64,000 bases of DNA from Rebecca billardiae RCC1528. Lineage: Eukaryota; Haptophyta. Under the pieces are notes generated by a model, which was given only the letters and a program-made list of their open reading frames with translations, ran no database searches and had not been told where the DNA came from. The position numbers and the translations under genes are program-made. Shown piece after piece: positions 9,130 to 21,200 of the stretch (within the stretch, counting starts at the first letter, position 1; every line of letters begins with the position of its first letter). Where the stretch lies: contig OZ251232.1 of NCBI GenBank assembly GCA_965240325.2, positions 1,612,001 to 1,676,000 of the forward strand. Direction: 5' to 3'.

Positions 9130-12100
9130 ATGAAGCAGGCGTCCATCCGCAACTTCTTCGGCACGCCCGCGCCGGACGCGGGCGCCGGGGCCAGCCAGTC
9201 CGCTTCTGCCACCGCCAGCGCTGCCGTGCCGTCCGCCGCGGGCGCTGCGAAGCGCAAGGGCGCGCCGGCGCCGACGCCTGCGCCCGCGCCCAAGCAGCCG
9301 GCGCACGAGGGCGCGCGCAGCGGTGTGACTCAGCCGTCGTTCCTCGAGTACGCGTCGCCCGCGGATGCGCCCTCCTCGCAGCCCGTCCCCAAGCCGCCCT
9401 CTCCGCTCCCGCCGCTCGCCTTCCCATCCGCGCGCGGCGCGGGCGCGGCGGAGGCGCCCACCCTGTCTGCCGAGCAGCGCATGCGGATCGACGCGAAGCG
9501 GCAGGCGGCGCTCGAGCGCCGGGCGGCGCGGGACGGCGCGTCGACGGCGGCCTCGCCCGTGCTGCCCGCCGGCCGCCCACCCAGCGCCGCCGGCGCGCAC
9601 GGCGGCGGCAGCAGCGCGACTGGCAACGCGGCTGATCCCAAGGAGACCGCGCCGCGTCGTCGGCTGATCAAGCGAGCTGACCTGCCGCCAGACGACGCGG
9701 CGCCGGCACGCGCGAGCCCCGACGCGGCGCCGGAGCCCAAGCGCGCGCGTCGCGGCGCCGCCGAGCGCGCGCGCGCCAAGGCCGCCGCCGCCGCCGCCTC
9801 CTCCGCCGCCGCGGGCTCGGGCTCGGAGTACGAACCTGCCGACTCTGGCACGGAGGCGAGCGCGGGCGAGGAGGAAGACGAGGAAGAGCAGGGCAGCGAG
9901 GAGGAGAGCAAGGAGGCCGGCCCGCGCGCTCGCTCGCGCGGGGCCAACAAGGGCCGACGCGGGGCCGCCGCGCCGCGCGCGCGCGCCGCCGCGCCGCCGC
10001 GTCGCGCGGGCGGCGGCGGCGGCAGCAGCAGCGGCGCGGCGCCGTCCGCGCGCGCGGCCACGCCCGCCGCAGCGGCCAAGCGCGCGCCATCCCCCTCGCC
10101 CGCGTCCGGCGTCGCCTCCGCCGCGGCCCCCGCCGCCGCCGACGGCGGCGGCGTGTGGGAGTCCGCGCAGCCGCGCTTCCTCGCCGAGCGCCTCGACGCG
10201 CAGAAGCGGCCACCCTCGCACCCGGAATTCGACGAGCGCACGATTTTTATTCCCGCGCACGAGCTTAAGAGCCTCACCGCCGCGCAGCAGCAGTACTGGA
10301 CGATCAAGAAGGAGAACATGGTGCGCTGCGCCGCGGGCGGCGGCGGCGCGGCCCCGCCCTGCCCACGCGCCCGCCGCGCGGCGCACGCGCGTGCGCGCCG
10401 AGCCTGCGGCCGCTCACTCCGCCCCACTGCCGCCGGTGCGGCGCGGCCGCGCTCGCGCCCGCCTGCGTTCGCCCGTGGTGCGTGGGCCGCCTGCCCCGGG
10501 TCGACGCTGTCCCGCCGTGCCAGGACACGGTCCTCTTCTTCAAGATGGGCAAGTTCTACGAGCTGTTCGAGGACGACGCGCACGTGGGCCACCGCGAGCT
10601 CGAGCTCAACTACATGGGCAAGGGCCGCCCGCACACCGGCTTCCCCGAAGCGGCACTTTCTAAATACGCAGAACAGCTTGTCGGGCGCGGGTATAGGGTG
10701 GGCGTGGTCGAGCAGACCGAGACGCCCGCGCAGCTCGCGCTGCGGAACAAGGAGGCCAAGGCGCGCGACCCGCGCGCGAAGCAGGACAAGGCGGTGCGCC
10801 GCGAGCTGTGCTCCATGCTCTCCGCCGGCACGCTCACCTCCGCCGAGCTCGCCGGCCCAGAAACCCGCTGGCTCCTCGCAATCACCCAGGAGGCCCCGGC
10901 GGCGCCGCCACCGCCGCCGCAGCAGTCGGACGCGACGGCGCGTGGCGGCGCGGCGTCGGGCGCGGGCGCGGACGGCGGCGGCGTGCTGCGCACGGCCGGC
11001 CGATTCGGCGTGTGCCTGCTCGACGCGGCGGCGAACCGCATCGTCGCCGGCTCGTTCGAAGACTCGCCGACGCACACGCGTCTGCGCACGCTCCTCGCCG
11101 AGTGCTGCCCCGCCGAGGCGCTGCTCGACGCCGAAGCACTTTCGGCCGACGCGTCGCTGCTCGTGCGGCTCGCCGTGCCGCGGCAGCAGGTGAGCGCGGT
11201 GCGCGGCGCCGACGCGTTCTGGGGCGCCGAGCGCACGGCGGCGGAGCTGAGCGAGGCGCGCTACTTCGACGGCAGCGCGGAAGGCTGGCCTCGCGCGCTG
11301 CGCGAATGGGCGCCCGAGGGGGCGCGAGTCGCGCCCGCGCGCGCGGACGCTGACGGCAGCGCGCCCGCGGGCGCGGAGCCGCCCGCGCTCGACGCGCTCG
11401 CGATGCGCGCGCTTGGCGGCTGCGTGCGCTACCTCCGCCGCCTGCTGCTCGACGCGGAGCTGCTCTCACTCGGGCGCGTCGAGCACTTCGCGCCCGCGGG
11501 CGCCGCGGCCGCGGGCTCGCGCGCCGAGGGCGTCGGCCTCGGCGGCGCGCGCTGCCTCGCGCTCGACTCCCAGGCACTGGCGAACCTCGAGGTGCTCGCC
11601 AACTCGGCGGACGGCGGGCGGCGCGGCACGCTGCTCGACACGCTCGACCGCACGTGCACGGTGTGGGGCGCGCGCGCGCTGCGCGGCTGGCTCTGCCGCC
11701 CGCTCGCCGCCGCGGCAGACATCCGCCGCCGCCAGGCCGCTATCGCTGAGCTGATAGCAACGTCGGACGAGCTCGGGCGCGCGCGCGTGCGGCTGCGCAA
11801 GCTGCCCGATCTGGAGCGGCTGCTGGCGCGCATCCACTCGCTCGGGGCGAAGCGGACGGACGAGCGCGCCACCTTCTACGGCGACGTGCCGAAGCAGCGG
11901 CTGCGCGAGCTGATCAAGACTCTGCGCGCGCTGCGCGAGCTGCACGACGTCGTGCTGCAGGAGCTCGCGCCGCGCGTGGCCGCGGACGAGGCCGCGGCGG
12001 GCACGGCGGGCGGCGGCTGCGCGGACGGCGGCTGGCGCTCCGCACTGCTCGTGCACGCGTGCACGCCGGGGCTCGGGTACCCCGCCGACGTCGACGCGGC

Positions 12101-13954
12101 GCTCTCGGCCTTCGAGCGCCGCGCGGACTGGGACGCTGCGTGGGAACACGGGCGCGTGCGCCCGCCGCCGGGCGCCGACGTCGAATTTGACGAAGCGCAG
12201 GCGGCGGTGTCGGGCGCCGAGGCGGCCCTCGAGCGCGAGCGCTCGGCCGTCGCCGACGTGCTCGGCGAGCGGGTGGAGCGGCTGCCGTGGTTCATGGCGG
12301 GCGGTGCGCGCGGCGCTCGGCGCGCGCCCGCGCCGCCTTCCTGCGCACGCGCCGCGCGCTCGCTCGCTCGCGCGCCGAGCCGACGCGCGCTCCTGCCGCG
12401 TGCGCCGCGCTGCTGCGCGCGGTTGCCCGCCCGCCCGCCCGCCCGCCCCTCGCCGCGGCGCGCGTGCAGGCGCGTCCGCTCGCGAGTCGTTCCAGGTCGA
12501 GGTCTCGGAGTCGGTGCTCGAGCGCTTCTCGCGCTCCGGCGGCCACCTGCCCGCGCAATGGACGCTCATGTCCAGTAAGAAAGGCTATCGGCGCTTCCAT
12601 ACGCCCGGCATCACGGCCGCCATCGCCGAGCTCGAGCTCGCGCGCGGCCGGTTGGAGGAGGCGCTGCGCGCGGTCAGCCGGAAGCTGTTCACCGACTTCG
12701 CGGCGCAGCACGCGCTGTGGAGCGCGTGCGTGCGCTGCGTGTCCGAGCTCGACTGCCTCATGTCGCTCGCGATCGCGTCGGCGAGCACGCCTGGCCTTAG
12801 CCGACCGACCATCGTCGAGCGCGCGGACGTGCCAGGCGGCGGTGCGATGCTTGCCGTGCGCGGCGGCTGGCACCTGTGCTCGGTGGCCGCACGGCCGGGC
12901 GGGCTCAGCAGCTTCGTGCCCAACGACCTCGCCCTCGGCGCGCCGCCTGACGGGCTGGGCGACGCGCGGGCGGAGCCGCTGCCGCGCTGCGCGCTGATCA
13001 CCGGGCCGAACATGGGAGGCAAGTCCACCGTACTGCGACAGACGGCACTCATCGTGCTCATGGCGCAGCTGGGCGCGCACGTGCCCGCGGCGCACGCGGA
13101 GCTCACGCCCGCCGACGCGATCTACACGCGCGTCGGCGCGGCGGACCGGATCCTCGCCGGCCAGTCGACGTTCCGGGTGGAGCTCGAGGAGGCCTCCGAA
13201 ATCCTTCACGGCGCCACGGCGGACTCGCTCGTCATCCTTGACGAGCTGGGTGCGTCGCCTCGCCCCCGTCTGCCCCGCAGCGCGCGCCGTGCGCACCGCG
13301 CACCGCGCACCGCGCGCACCGCGCACCGCGCACCGCGCCTCGGCGGGCGTGCCGTGTTGCTCCGCGCCCAGCGCTCACTCGCCCTCGCACGCGCCCGCGC
13401 CCGCCCCCGCGCGCGCAGGCCGCGGCACCGCCACGTTCGACGGCATGGCCATCGCAGACGCGGTGCTCTCGCGCCTCGCGCGCGCGACGCACTGCCGCAC
13501 CCTCTTCGCCACGCACTACCACCTGCTCGCGCGGCAGTACGAGGGCCCGAACCCGCACGCGGCTCTGTACCGCATGGCGTGCGCCGTGGACGAGGCGAGC
13601 CGCGAGGTCACGTTTCTGTACCGGCTCGAGCGCGGCGCATGCTCGCGCTCGCACGGCGTGAACGTCGCGCGGCTCGCCGGGCTGCCGCCCTCGTTGCTCA
13701 AGTGCGCCGCCTCGCGCTCGGAGCACATGGAGGCGGCGCACAACGACGTCGCGCGCGGCGCCGAGGGCGCCTCGACGCGCGCGCGCGCCGCCGAGCTCGG
13801 CCGCCAGGTGGCTGCCGCGACCGCGGCCGCGTCGCGCGCCGGGGCGCCGCCCGCCGCTGCGGAGGCGGCGCTCGCCGAGCTGCGCGCTCTGCAGGCGGAG
13901 GCGCGCGCGCTGCTCGCGCACGCGGCCCGCGCCAGCACGCGTGACGGCGCGTGA
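9130..13954 (+). CDS. MSH6: DNA mismatch repair protein MSH6
   Basis: Four exons (9130-10320, 10524-12303, 12470-13249, 13419-13954), 1428 aa. The start [11 protein letters not shown] is an almost perfect PCNA-interaction (PIP) box as at MSH6 N-termini. About 360 disordered residues follow, with no PWWP domain visible. MutS domain I has [17 protein letters not shown] with the Phe-x-Glu mismatch-reading motif. The connector, lever and clamp regions lead to the ATPase: [17 protein letters not shown] (Walker A), then [19 protein letters not shown] (Walker B plus signature), which the third intron splits exactly, and [10 protein letters not shown]. The N-terminal PIP box and the KKGYRRFHT segment favour MSH6 over MSH2 or MSH3. 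With MSH2 it would form the MutS-alpha heterodimer that recognises base mismatches and small loops in the nucleus. The exact acceptor of the second intron is less certain. Confidence 0.93.
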
Positions 13955-14646
13955 AGGCCGAGTGCACGCGCTGAGTGCCCGGAGCTTCGCGCCGCCCTGC
14001 GCCGTGCGCATGGAGGACGAGCAGGCTTCGTCCGTCCCGGGCCCAGTCCGCATATCCGCCGCATATCGTCATCGTCGGGCGAATGGGCCGACACGGCTCG
14101 GCTAGACGCCGGTCGTCGGTCGACCACGCCCCGCTGCCACTCATTACTCAACCATCAACCGACGACGCAACAGCTGCGAGGACGCACATCAGGCGCGCTT
14201 CCCATGCACTAGCCGCAACCGAATCATCCGGCTATCGTCGGCGTCGCTGCCATCGCGGCGGCCATCGCGCAGCGGGCCGCCGCATCAGATCGTCAGAGGC
14301 AGTCAGGCAGATCGATGAGCGGCGGACGATCCATCGGACATGCCACATGTGGCACATGGCGCGTCGTCTGGCGCGCGCGATATGCTGACGCTCGTCTCTA
14401 GCTATTATTAATAAAATCTATATATAGTAGCTAGTAGCGTAGTATAGTAGCGCGTACTAAGACTACTGCTGGCAACTATACTGACACCACTGATGCTCGA
14501 TCGACCTCGCGCGGCCGCCAGAAGTACTCAGACTCAGTAGTCGTAGAGCGCGGCAGCCAGTGCGCGAGCACTGAGCAGGCGCCCGCCCGAGGCTCGTACG
14601 TGCCGTTATGTCGGTTATGTGTACGTATCATGCGCCTGTGCGGGCC
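13955..14646. other. convergent spacer without a gene
   Basis: The 3' flanks of MSH6 and the secreted-protein gene meet here. An AT-rich patch (about 14400-14450) is present. I see no supported coding or RNA gene. Confidence 0.6.
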
Positions 14647-16362
14647 TCACGCAGGCTCGCAGCCGCTCGGGCACACCGCATCCCTCCCGCCAGCGCCGCT
14701 CCCGGCAGGCGCGCCGAATGCGCCAAAGAGTAGACGAGCGCGCGCGCGGCCGCGGCCGCGGCGGCCTCGGCGCGCAAAGCCACGGAGCGCGCGCAGCGCG
14801 CGCGCGGCTGGGATCCGCCCCGGCGTGGGTACACAGCCCTGTGGGCAGCGCACGCCCTCGTCGGGCGGCGGCAGGCTCGGCGGCGGCGAGCTCGGCGGCG
14901 GCGGGCTCGGCGGGCTCTGAGGCTCGGACGCCAGCGCGACGCGCAGCAGCCCGACTCCCGCCGGCAGCTCAGAGCGCAGGGCGGAGCCGAAGGCGTCGCT
15001 CAGAACGACGGCGGCCGCCTCGGCCTCCGCGCCGTGCGCCACGGCGGCCTGCACGTCGACCACCGCGGGGGCGGCCCCGTCGCGCAGCTGCGCGCTCACC
15101 GCGTCGGCGCGCACCCCGAGCGCGCTCGCCGTGCGCTGCGTGACCGCGCCGATCACGCCGGGCAGGAGCGGCGAGGCCGGCTGCAGCTCAGCATCCAAGT
15201 ACACACCAAACGTGATGGTGGGAAGTCCGGGCGGCGGCGGTGAGGGCGGCGGGCTCGGCGGCGGGCTCGGCGGCACGTGCTTCGGCCAGTCCGCGCTGAT
15301 TCCCGTCGAGTACACGCCGCCGTAGTAGTGCAGCCCGCCGCGCGCGCCCGGCAGCGCGCTCTCGACTTCGTCAAAAGCCGCCTCCATGCCCGCCTGCGTG
15401 CGCACGCCGGTCGTGCACGAGTACTCGACGGGGTCGCCGTCCGCCGCGACCTTCTTGTGCGGCGCGAAGGAGAGGCGGCAGTCGGAGTTGGGGTTGAGGT
15501 ACGCGAGCACGTAGAACTGCTTGTCGCCCGCCGCGCCGCCGTGCGCGGCGAGCCAGTACGGGTGGCCCGCGGTGGTCGCGCGCGCCGCCATCGTCGCGCC
15601 GACGTTCCAGGCGACCTGAACATCCACCGAGTCCGTGATGTTGATCATGTGCTCCGTGGGCAGGGCGGAGGCGTTGGGCTGGCCGGGGGGCGCCCACAGC
15701 ATCGGCGTGGGCGTCGAGTCGCAGTTCGACCAGTGCCACCCGATCGAGAAGTGCAGCGGCAGCGGCGCCGCGGCCAGCTTAGTCTCCCAGAGGTCCTCCA
15801 GGATGGCTGCCGCGCCCGCCATGCACTTGACCGCGGAGAAGTGCTCGTTGTTCACGGCGACGCCGTCGAACGCGGGCGCGAGGCCGTCGGCGGGGCAGCT
15901 CACCGCGAGCGAGTCGCACAGCACGTTGTGCGCGTGCGCCATCGGCGCCATCGTCTTCTCCGAGAAGGCGGCGTCGCTGACGGCGAAGAGCGCATACACC
16001 TCGATGCCGAGCGCGCGCGCCTCGCACAGCGTGTCGGCGAGGACGGGGTCGCAGTACCCACCCGTCGTCGCGTCCTCGAGCTTGGTCTTGACGGACGAGA
16101 GGAAGATACGCGTCACCTCGCGGCCGGGCCGCGTGCACGCCGCCCACAGCTCGGCGCGCCGCTCGGCCGTCTCCCACGCCGGGTGGAAGCACTCTGGGTG
16201 CGTCGACTTGGAGCGGTACACGCCGGCGCAGCTGAGGGCGGGGTCGGGGTCGAACGCGTCGTTCCACACGTACATCGAGTAGTTCGCCGCGCCGACGCCG
16301 CGCGGCGCCGCGCATGCGAGGACGAGCGCCACGCCGAGGGCGCGGGCACGCGAAGCCGGCAT
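14647..16362 (-). CDS. secreted protein with putative TIM-barrel-like domain and SPPP-rich hinges
   Basis: 571 aa from MPASRARALGVALVLACAA, a clear signal peptide ending near ARGVGAA; an earlier Met (16434) would hide it, so I chose 16362. Residues from about 28 to 350 form a compact domain with several Cys and alternating beta/alpha segments (IEVYALFAVSDAAF, FDGVAVNNEHF, LPLHFSIGWHW, LHYYGGVYSTG). This resembles a glycoside-hydrolase-like barrel, but I do not recognise the family. Two Ser-Pro-rich hinges (PPSPPPSPPPSPPPP and a second one) flank a small alpha/beta module, as in pherophorin-type wall glycoproteins of algae. The tail has two CPxGC motifs separated by an Arg/Gly-rich, GC-biased stretch that could be an unremoved intron. 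A cell-surface or extracellular-matrix role is likely; activity unknown. Confidence 0.6.
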   Translation of the reverse strand: MPASRARALGVALVLACAAPRGVGAANYSMYVWNDAFDPDPALSCAGVYRSKSTHPECFHPAWETAERRAELWAACTRPGREVTRIFLSSVKTKLEDATTGGYCDPVLADTLCEARALGIEVYALFAVSDAAFSEKTMAPMAHAHNVLCDSLAVSCPADGLAPAFDGVAVNNEHFSAVKCMAGAAAILEDLWETKLAAAPLPLHFSIGWHWSNCDSTPTPMLWAPPGQPNASALPTEHMINITDSVDVQVAWNVGATMAARATTAGHPYWLAAHGGAAGDKQFYVLAYLNPNSDCRLSFAPHKKVAADGDPVEYSCTTGVRTQAGMEAAFDEVESALPGARGGLHYYGGVYSTGISADWPKHVPPSPPPSPPPSPPPPGLPTITFGVYLDAELQPASPLLPGVIGAVTQRTASALGVRADAVSAQLRDGAAPAVVDVQAAVAHGAEAEAAAVVLSDAFGSALRSELPAGVGLLRVALASEPQSPPSPPPPSSPPPSLPPPDEGVRCPQGCVPTPGRIPAARALRALRGFARRGRRGRGRARARLLFGAFGAPAGSGAGGRDAVCPSGCEPA

Positions 16363-16522
16363 GGACCCGGCGTGGACCCTTTCCAACCGCGCCGGTCGCG
16401 GGCCGCGGCGAATTACCCACCATTGCGCCCACACTGCTCAAGTTTCTGGCTGCTCACGAGCGCAGATTTAGCAGAACGTTCGTCTTCCACGCCGCAACTT
16501 CTGCCGAATCGCTTCGGAACAG

Positions 16523-17953
16523 TCACACGGGGAGGTAGCGCGTGCCGCCAGGCCCCGACGGCCACTGCGAACTCGTCATCGTGTACAGGACGCCGTCGAG
16601 CTGCAGCCCCTCGAGCACGCGCAAGAATGTGCCCTCGTCGGGCGGCGGATACGCGCGCGAGGAGGGCGCATCCTCCTGCTTCAGCGGCGCTGCGGCCGGC
16701 GCGCCGGCACCGCCGCCGCTGGGCGCTGCGCCCGCGCATGCCGCTGCCGCTGCGGCGCGCAGCTGGTCCAAGGTGCAGCCGCCCACACGGTCGCGCGCGG
16801 CCGCCGAGAGGGCGGCGACGATGCCCCCCGCGATGCGCCCCTCGACGGCCGTGGCATCACACGGCGCCGTCTCGGGGGCATCGCCGCCCGCTTTCACCTC
16901 ACTGCCTGCACCCGGCGGCGGCATGGCGTGTGCGGCGCGCGGCGGCGGCGGCGGCGCGGCGGGCCTGGCGGCCATGGCAGGCCCCGCCGCCGCCGCCGAC
17001 GGTGGTGGCTGGCTGCGCGGCTTGCTCTCCTCGCCGGCGTGCGCCGCGCGCATCCGCTCGATCTGCTCGAGGCGCAGCTCCCCCTTCGCGCCCCAGCCCG
17101 CCTTTCCGTCCGGTATTTGCGGCCGAAACTGGGTATACAGCTGGTAGCTACGACGTCCGCCGTCCGCGCGGAGCGCGTCCGCGCCGACCGCGTGCGCGAG
17201 CGCGCGGAAGGCCGCGTGGGCTGCGGCGAAGCCGGGCTCGCCGAAGGCGTTGGCGAGCGAGCGGTACACGTGCGTCGGGTGCACCTCGTCGTACCCGTCG
17301 CCGGCCGAGCGCGCGGATAGCCCGCGCCAGCCGTGCTCGGTGCGTACAGCTGGCGCGCTCTCCCCAAGCAGCCGTGGCGATTCGTGCGGCCGCGCGGCGT
17401 TTGGCGGGAGCGGCGGGAGCTCGCGCGAGGGGACGAGGTCGAGCCGGCGGCCTTTGGCGTGCGCAAAGCGCGCGGCGATCGCGCTCGCGAGCGAGAGCGC
17501 CTCGCTCCACTCGAGGCCCTGCTCGCACGCCACGACCGTCGCCCACAGAATCATGACAGGCGATCGATTCACGCTGAGCACGGCCGTGCGGCATGCGGAC
17601 GGGTCGGGTGGCGGCGGCGGCGGCGGCGGCGCGTGGGGGCTCAGCTTTGTGCGCTTTGAAGGCGAGCCATCGCCGCGTTCCACGCCGCCCGCCGCCCCTT
17701 GCGGCAGCAGCGTGGGCATGCGCTGCAGTGCGGCACACAGCTTTTTGTGCAGACGCTTGTTCGTCACGATCTGGCGGAGGCGCTCGGGCGTGAGCGCGGC
17801 GATCGCCGCGCGGTCGGGGACGCCGGCCTCGACCAGCTGCTTCGCCGCGGCGAACGCCTCAGTCGGCTCGACCTTCGCCGCGAAGAGGAAGTCCAGCAGC
17901 TGGTGCAGCTCGGGCGCCGCTGTCGCCGCCGCAGCCATGGACGCAGGCGGCAC
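16523..17953 (-). CDS. conserved protein of unknown function (NRSPVMILWA motif)
   Basis: 476 aa, single exon. The central segment TAVLSVNRSPVMILWATVVA, continued by CEQGLEWSEALSLASAIAAR and FAHAKGRRL, is a helical block. I loosely recall similar NR(A/S)PVxxLWAxVVA blocks in fungal and bacterial proteins of unknown function. An N-terminal helical region (residues 5-80) and a low-complexity Pro/Ala linker precede a C-terminal winged-helix-like end (DEGTFLRVLEGLQLDGVLYT). Nothing in it suggests a signal peptide or membrane helix. It is head-to-head with the calcium-channel gene, 339 bp apart. I cannot assign a function; a DNA- or protein-binding role is a guess. Confidence 0.6.
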   Translation of the reverse strand: MPPASMAAAATAAPELHQLLDFLFAAKVEPTEAFAAAKQLVEAGVPDRAAIAALTPERLRQIVTNKRLHKKLCAALQRMPTLLPQGAAGGVERGDGSPSKRTKLSPHAPPPPPPPPDPSACRTAVLSVNRSPVMILWATVVACEQGLEWSEALSLASAIAARFAHAKGRRLDLVPSRELPPLPPNAARPHESPRLLGESAPAVRTEHGWRGLSARSAGDGYDEVHPTHVYRSLANAFGEPGFAAAHAAFRALAHAVGADALRADGGRRSYQLYTQFRPQIPDGKAGWGAKGELRLEQIERMRAAHAGEESKPRSQPPPSAAAAGPAMAARPAAPPPPPRAAHAMPPPGAGSEVKAGGDAPETAPCDATAVEGRIAGGIVAALSAAARDRVGGCTLDQLRAAAAAACAGAAPSGGGAGAPAAAPLKQEDAPSSRAYPPPDEGTFLRVLEGLQLDGVLYTMTSSQWPSGPGGTRYLPV

Positions 17954-18292
17954 TCAGATAAAAGTCATAAAACCCCAAAAGACGAAAACTGAAAAAGCTG
18001 TCAGAAAGCGCCGTTTCTTTTTCACGCTCGAGTTCAGAAAGACCGTTCGCCGCAAGTCGGTTTCGCGGCGGTTGTTCCGACTGGTGTTCTGGCCGGCTTG
18101 ACGAACCTTTTGCGCAGGTCTCGCCAACCGCTGCTTGCTCACAAGGCGAGGCAGATGAACTGCTAAGTAGCGGCAAGGCTAGACGGGGGCCGCCATGGCT
18201 TGTTAGGCTGTCGGCGGGCCACACAGACCCAGTAACACCCGGGGTGTGCTCGCGGCGGCTCGCGCGCAGGGCGCGCGGGTGAGGGCGCCGCG

Positions 18293-21200
18293 ATGCACGC
18301 GGCGGTCAACGCTCGCCGGCGCAAGCGGGAGCTCTCCACGGAGCAGGCCGCCACTGAGATCCAGCGGCACGCGCGCGGCTACATTGCGCGCAAGGAGATC
18401 GCGCACGCCATCCTGGAGGAGCAGATCTCGGGCTCGCGAGGGCACTCGGAGAACGGCGAGCCGCATCGGCGCTCCTCACGCGGGCCCAAGCGCCCACCCC
18501 TCGAGCGCGACAAGCACAAGTCGACCGCGGCGCAGCTCGTGCGCGCGGCGACCATCATCGTCAGCGGCGAAGGCGAGTACCCGGAGGGGACGGACGTGGA
18601 CGGGCTGGTGCTCACGCGCGCGTACGCGCCGCGCGCGCTGGGCTTCCTGAGCATGCACAACCCGATCCGCCGCGCCGCGATCCGGCTGACGCAGCACCGC
18701 GCCTTCGAGACGATCGTGATGACGACCATCATCGCCAACTGCGTCTCGATGGCGCTGTGGCGGCCCGACTATGGCGGCTCGGCGCTCGAGGGCGTGCTGG
18801 CGGTGGCGGAGGACGTGTTCCTGTACGCCTTCTCGATCGAGGCGGGGCTCAAGATCACCAGCCTCGGCTTCGCCGGCTCCGAGCACGCCTACCTCCACGA
18901 CCGTTGGAACGGCCTCGACTTTATCGTCGTCGCCTCGAGTTGGATCACGTTTGGAGCCGACAGGCTGCTGAGCGCGGACGGCGCGCTCGGCACGGTGGTG
19001 GTGGGGCGCGGCGTGGTCGCGCAGTTCCGCGCGGCGCGCGTGCTCCGCGCGGTGCGCTCGTTCACGCTCTTCCCCGCGCTGCGCAAGGACGTCGAGTGCC
19101 TGCTCAAGTCGATGCACGTACGCGCGCGACGCGCGACGCGCGATGCGCGACACACACCACCGTGCGGCGACCGCCGGCGCGGCGCGCGCGGCACGGGCGC
19201 GCGCGCGGCCCAGTCGGCGGGTGGCCTGGCGTGCGCCACGTCCCGCGCGCTGCGCGGCGGCCACCGTGCCCGCCACGCGCCGCCGCGCCGGCCGTCGCGC
19301 GCGCGTGTCGCTCACACTCGCACCGGCACGACGCGCCCGCGCGCCTGCCGCCGCTTCCGTGCCGCCGCCCGCCGCCGCGCAGGGCGTGATCCGTGGGTAC
19401 GCCGTGCTGCTCGTCTTCTTCCTCGCGTTCTTCTCGGTCCTCGGCCTATACCTCTTCGGCGGCGCGCTGCGCCACCGCTGCGCGCTGCTGCCCTCGGCTG
19501 CGGACGGCCCGCCGTACGAATGGACTTACGACGATGGCGTAGCATGCTCGACCGACGCGCGCGCGGCGGACGTGGGCGTGCCCTGGCTCGCGGGGCGCGC
19601 GTGCCCAGAGGGCTCGGTGTGCGTCGAGTCGCCCTCCTCGCCCAACTACGGCCTCACCTCCTTCGACCACATCGGCGTCTCCATGCTGACGCTCTTCCAG
19701 TGCATGACGGGCGAAGACTGGACGGGTGTGATGTATCTGGTGATGGACGCGACCTCGCCGCTGTACCTGCTCTACTTCCTCACGTTCATGTTCGTGGGGT
19801 ACTTCATCGTGCTCAACCTGCTCCTCGCCGTGATCGACGACGTGTACCACCAGCTCTCCGAAGCGTACGACGCCCGGCTGGAGGCGAGCGCGGGCGCGGC
19901 CGAGTCGCTGCCGCCGTCGCCCGAGCCATACAGGCCGCGCGCGGCGACGGTGCCGGCCGAGGCGCCGCAGCCGCCGCCGCCGCAGCTGCAGCCGTCGGCG
20001 AGCAGCGTCACCTTCCCCGAGCCCTCGCCGCCCGGCGGGCGTGCCGGCGTGCCGGCCGAGCCCTCCGCGCGCGCGCGCGCGCCCTCGCCGCCGCCGGCCG
20101 TTCGCTCGAGCTCACGGAGGGGCTCGGCCGCGCAGGCGATTGGATTAGACGTGACGCCGCCTCCGCGCGCGCAGCGGGCGCAGCCCGCGCGCGGCGCGCT
20201 CGAGCGCCGCTCGAAGGGCAAGTCGACGCACGTGCTCGCGCGCGACGCCTGGTACCTGCTGCGCCGCCGGCTGATACGGCTCGGCAAGCGCATCGACGGC
20301 GCGGCGGGTCGGCTGCCGGGCGCGGCGCGCGCCCAGGCGGCGTGCACGCACATCGCGGAGTCGCGCTTCTTCGCGTACTCGATCTTCCTGCTGATCCTCG
20401 CGAACACGGTGACGATGAGCACCGAGCGGCCGTACATGGCCGCCGCGACCGCGCGCAACCTCGGCTACGTCAACCTGATCTACATTGTGTGCTTTGCGCT
20501 CGAGATGGGCGTGAAGCTGGTCGCCCTCGGCGTGACCAAGTACTGCACCGACTCGCTCAACGTGTTCGACGCGCTGGTGGTGATCCTCTCGCTGCTCGAG
20601 TACGTGCTCGCGACCGCGGCGCGCTCGGTCACCGCCTTCGGCGCGATCCGCTCGCTCCGCACCTTCCGCCTGCTGCGCGTCTTCAAGCTCGCGCGCTCGT
20701 GGTCGTCGTTTCGCGAGCTACTGATTACGGTGCGGCGCTCGATCGCGGCGGTGCGCAACTTTTTGCTGCTGCTCTTCCTGTTCATCTTCATCTTCGCGCT
20801 GTGGGGGCTGCACGCGTTCGGCGGCGCGTTCGACCTGCCGAGCTGGGACGGCGGCGAGAAGCCGCGCGCGCACTTCGACGGCTTCTTCGTCGCGTTTGTC
20901 ACGGTGTTCCAAGTGCTGACAACCGAGAACTGGCCTGGCGTCATGTATACGATCTTCAGGGCGACGGGCGATGGCGCGAGCGTGGTGTACTTCATCGTGG
21001 TGCTCGTGCTGGGCAACTGGATGGTGCTCACGCTCTTCCTCGCCCGGCTGCTCTCCAACTTCCCCACCGCCTCGACCTCGTCGTTCCAGCAGGAGCTGCA
21101 GCTCATGCAGCTGCCCACCACGGCGGAGCGCGCGACGGGCGGCGGTGGCGACGTTGGCGGTGGCGGCGACGGCGACGGCACGCCGCGCGTCTTGCCGGCC

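Noticed and set aside
9034-11075. Long minus-strand frames opposite MSH6
   Set aside because: Arg/Ala-rich composition typical of antisense frames in GC-rich DNA, and the plus strand has clear conserved domains.
15030-17556. Plus-strand frame of 759 codons over the secreted-protein gene
   Set aside because: Antisense to a protein with signal peptide and Cys-rich domain; composition is Arg/Ala-rich and no domain is seen.
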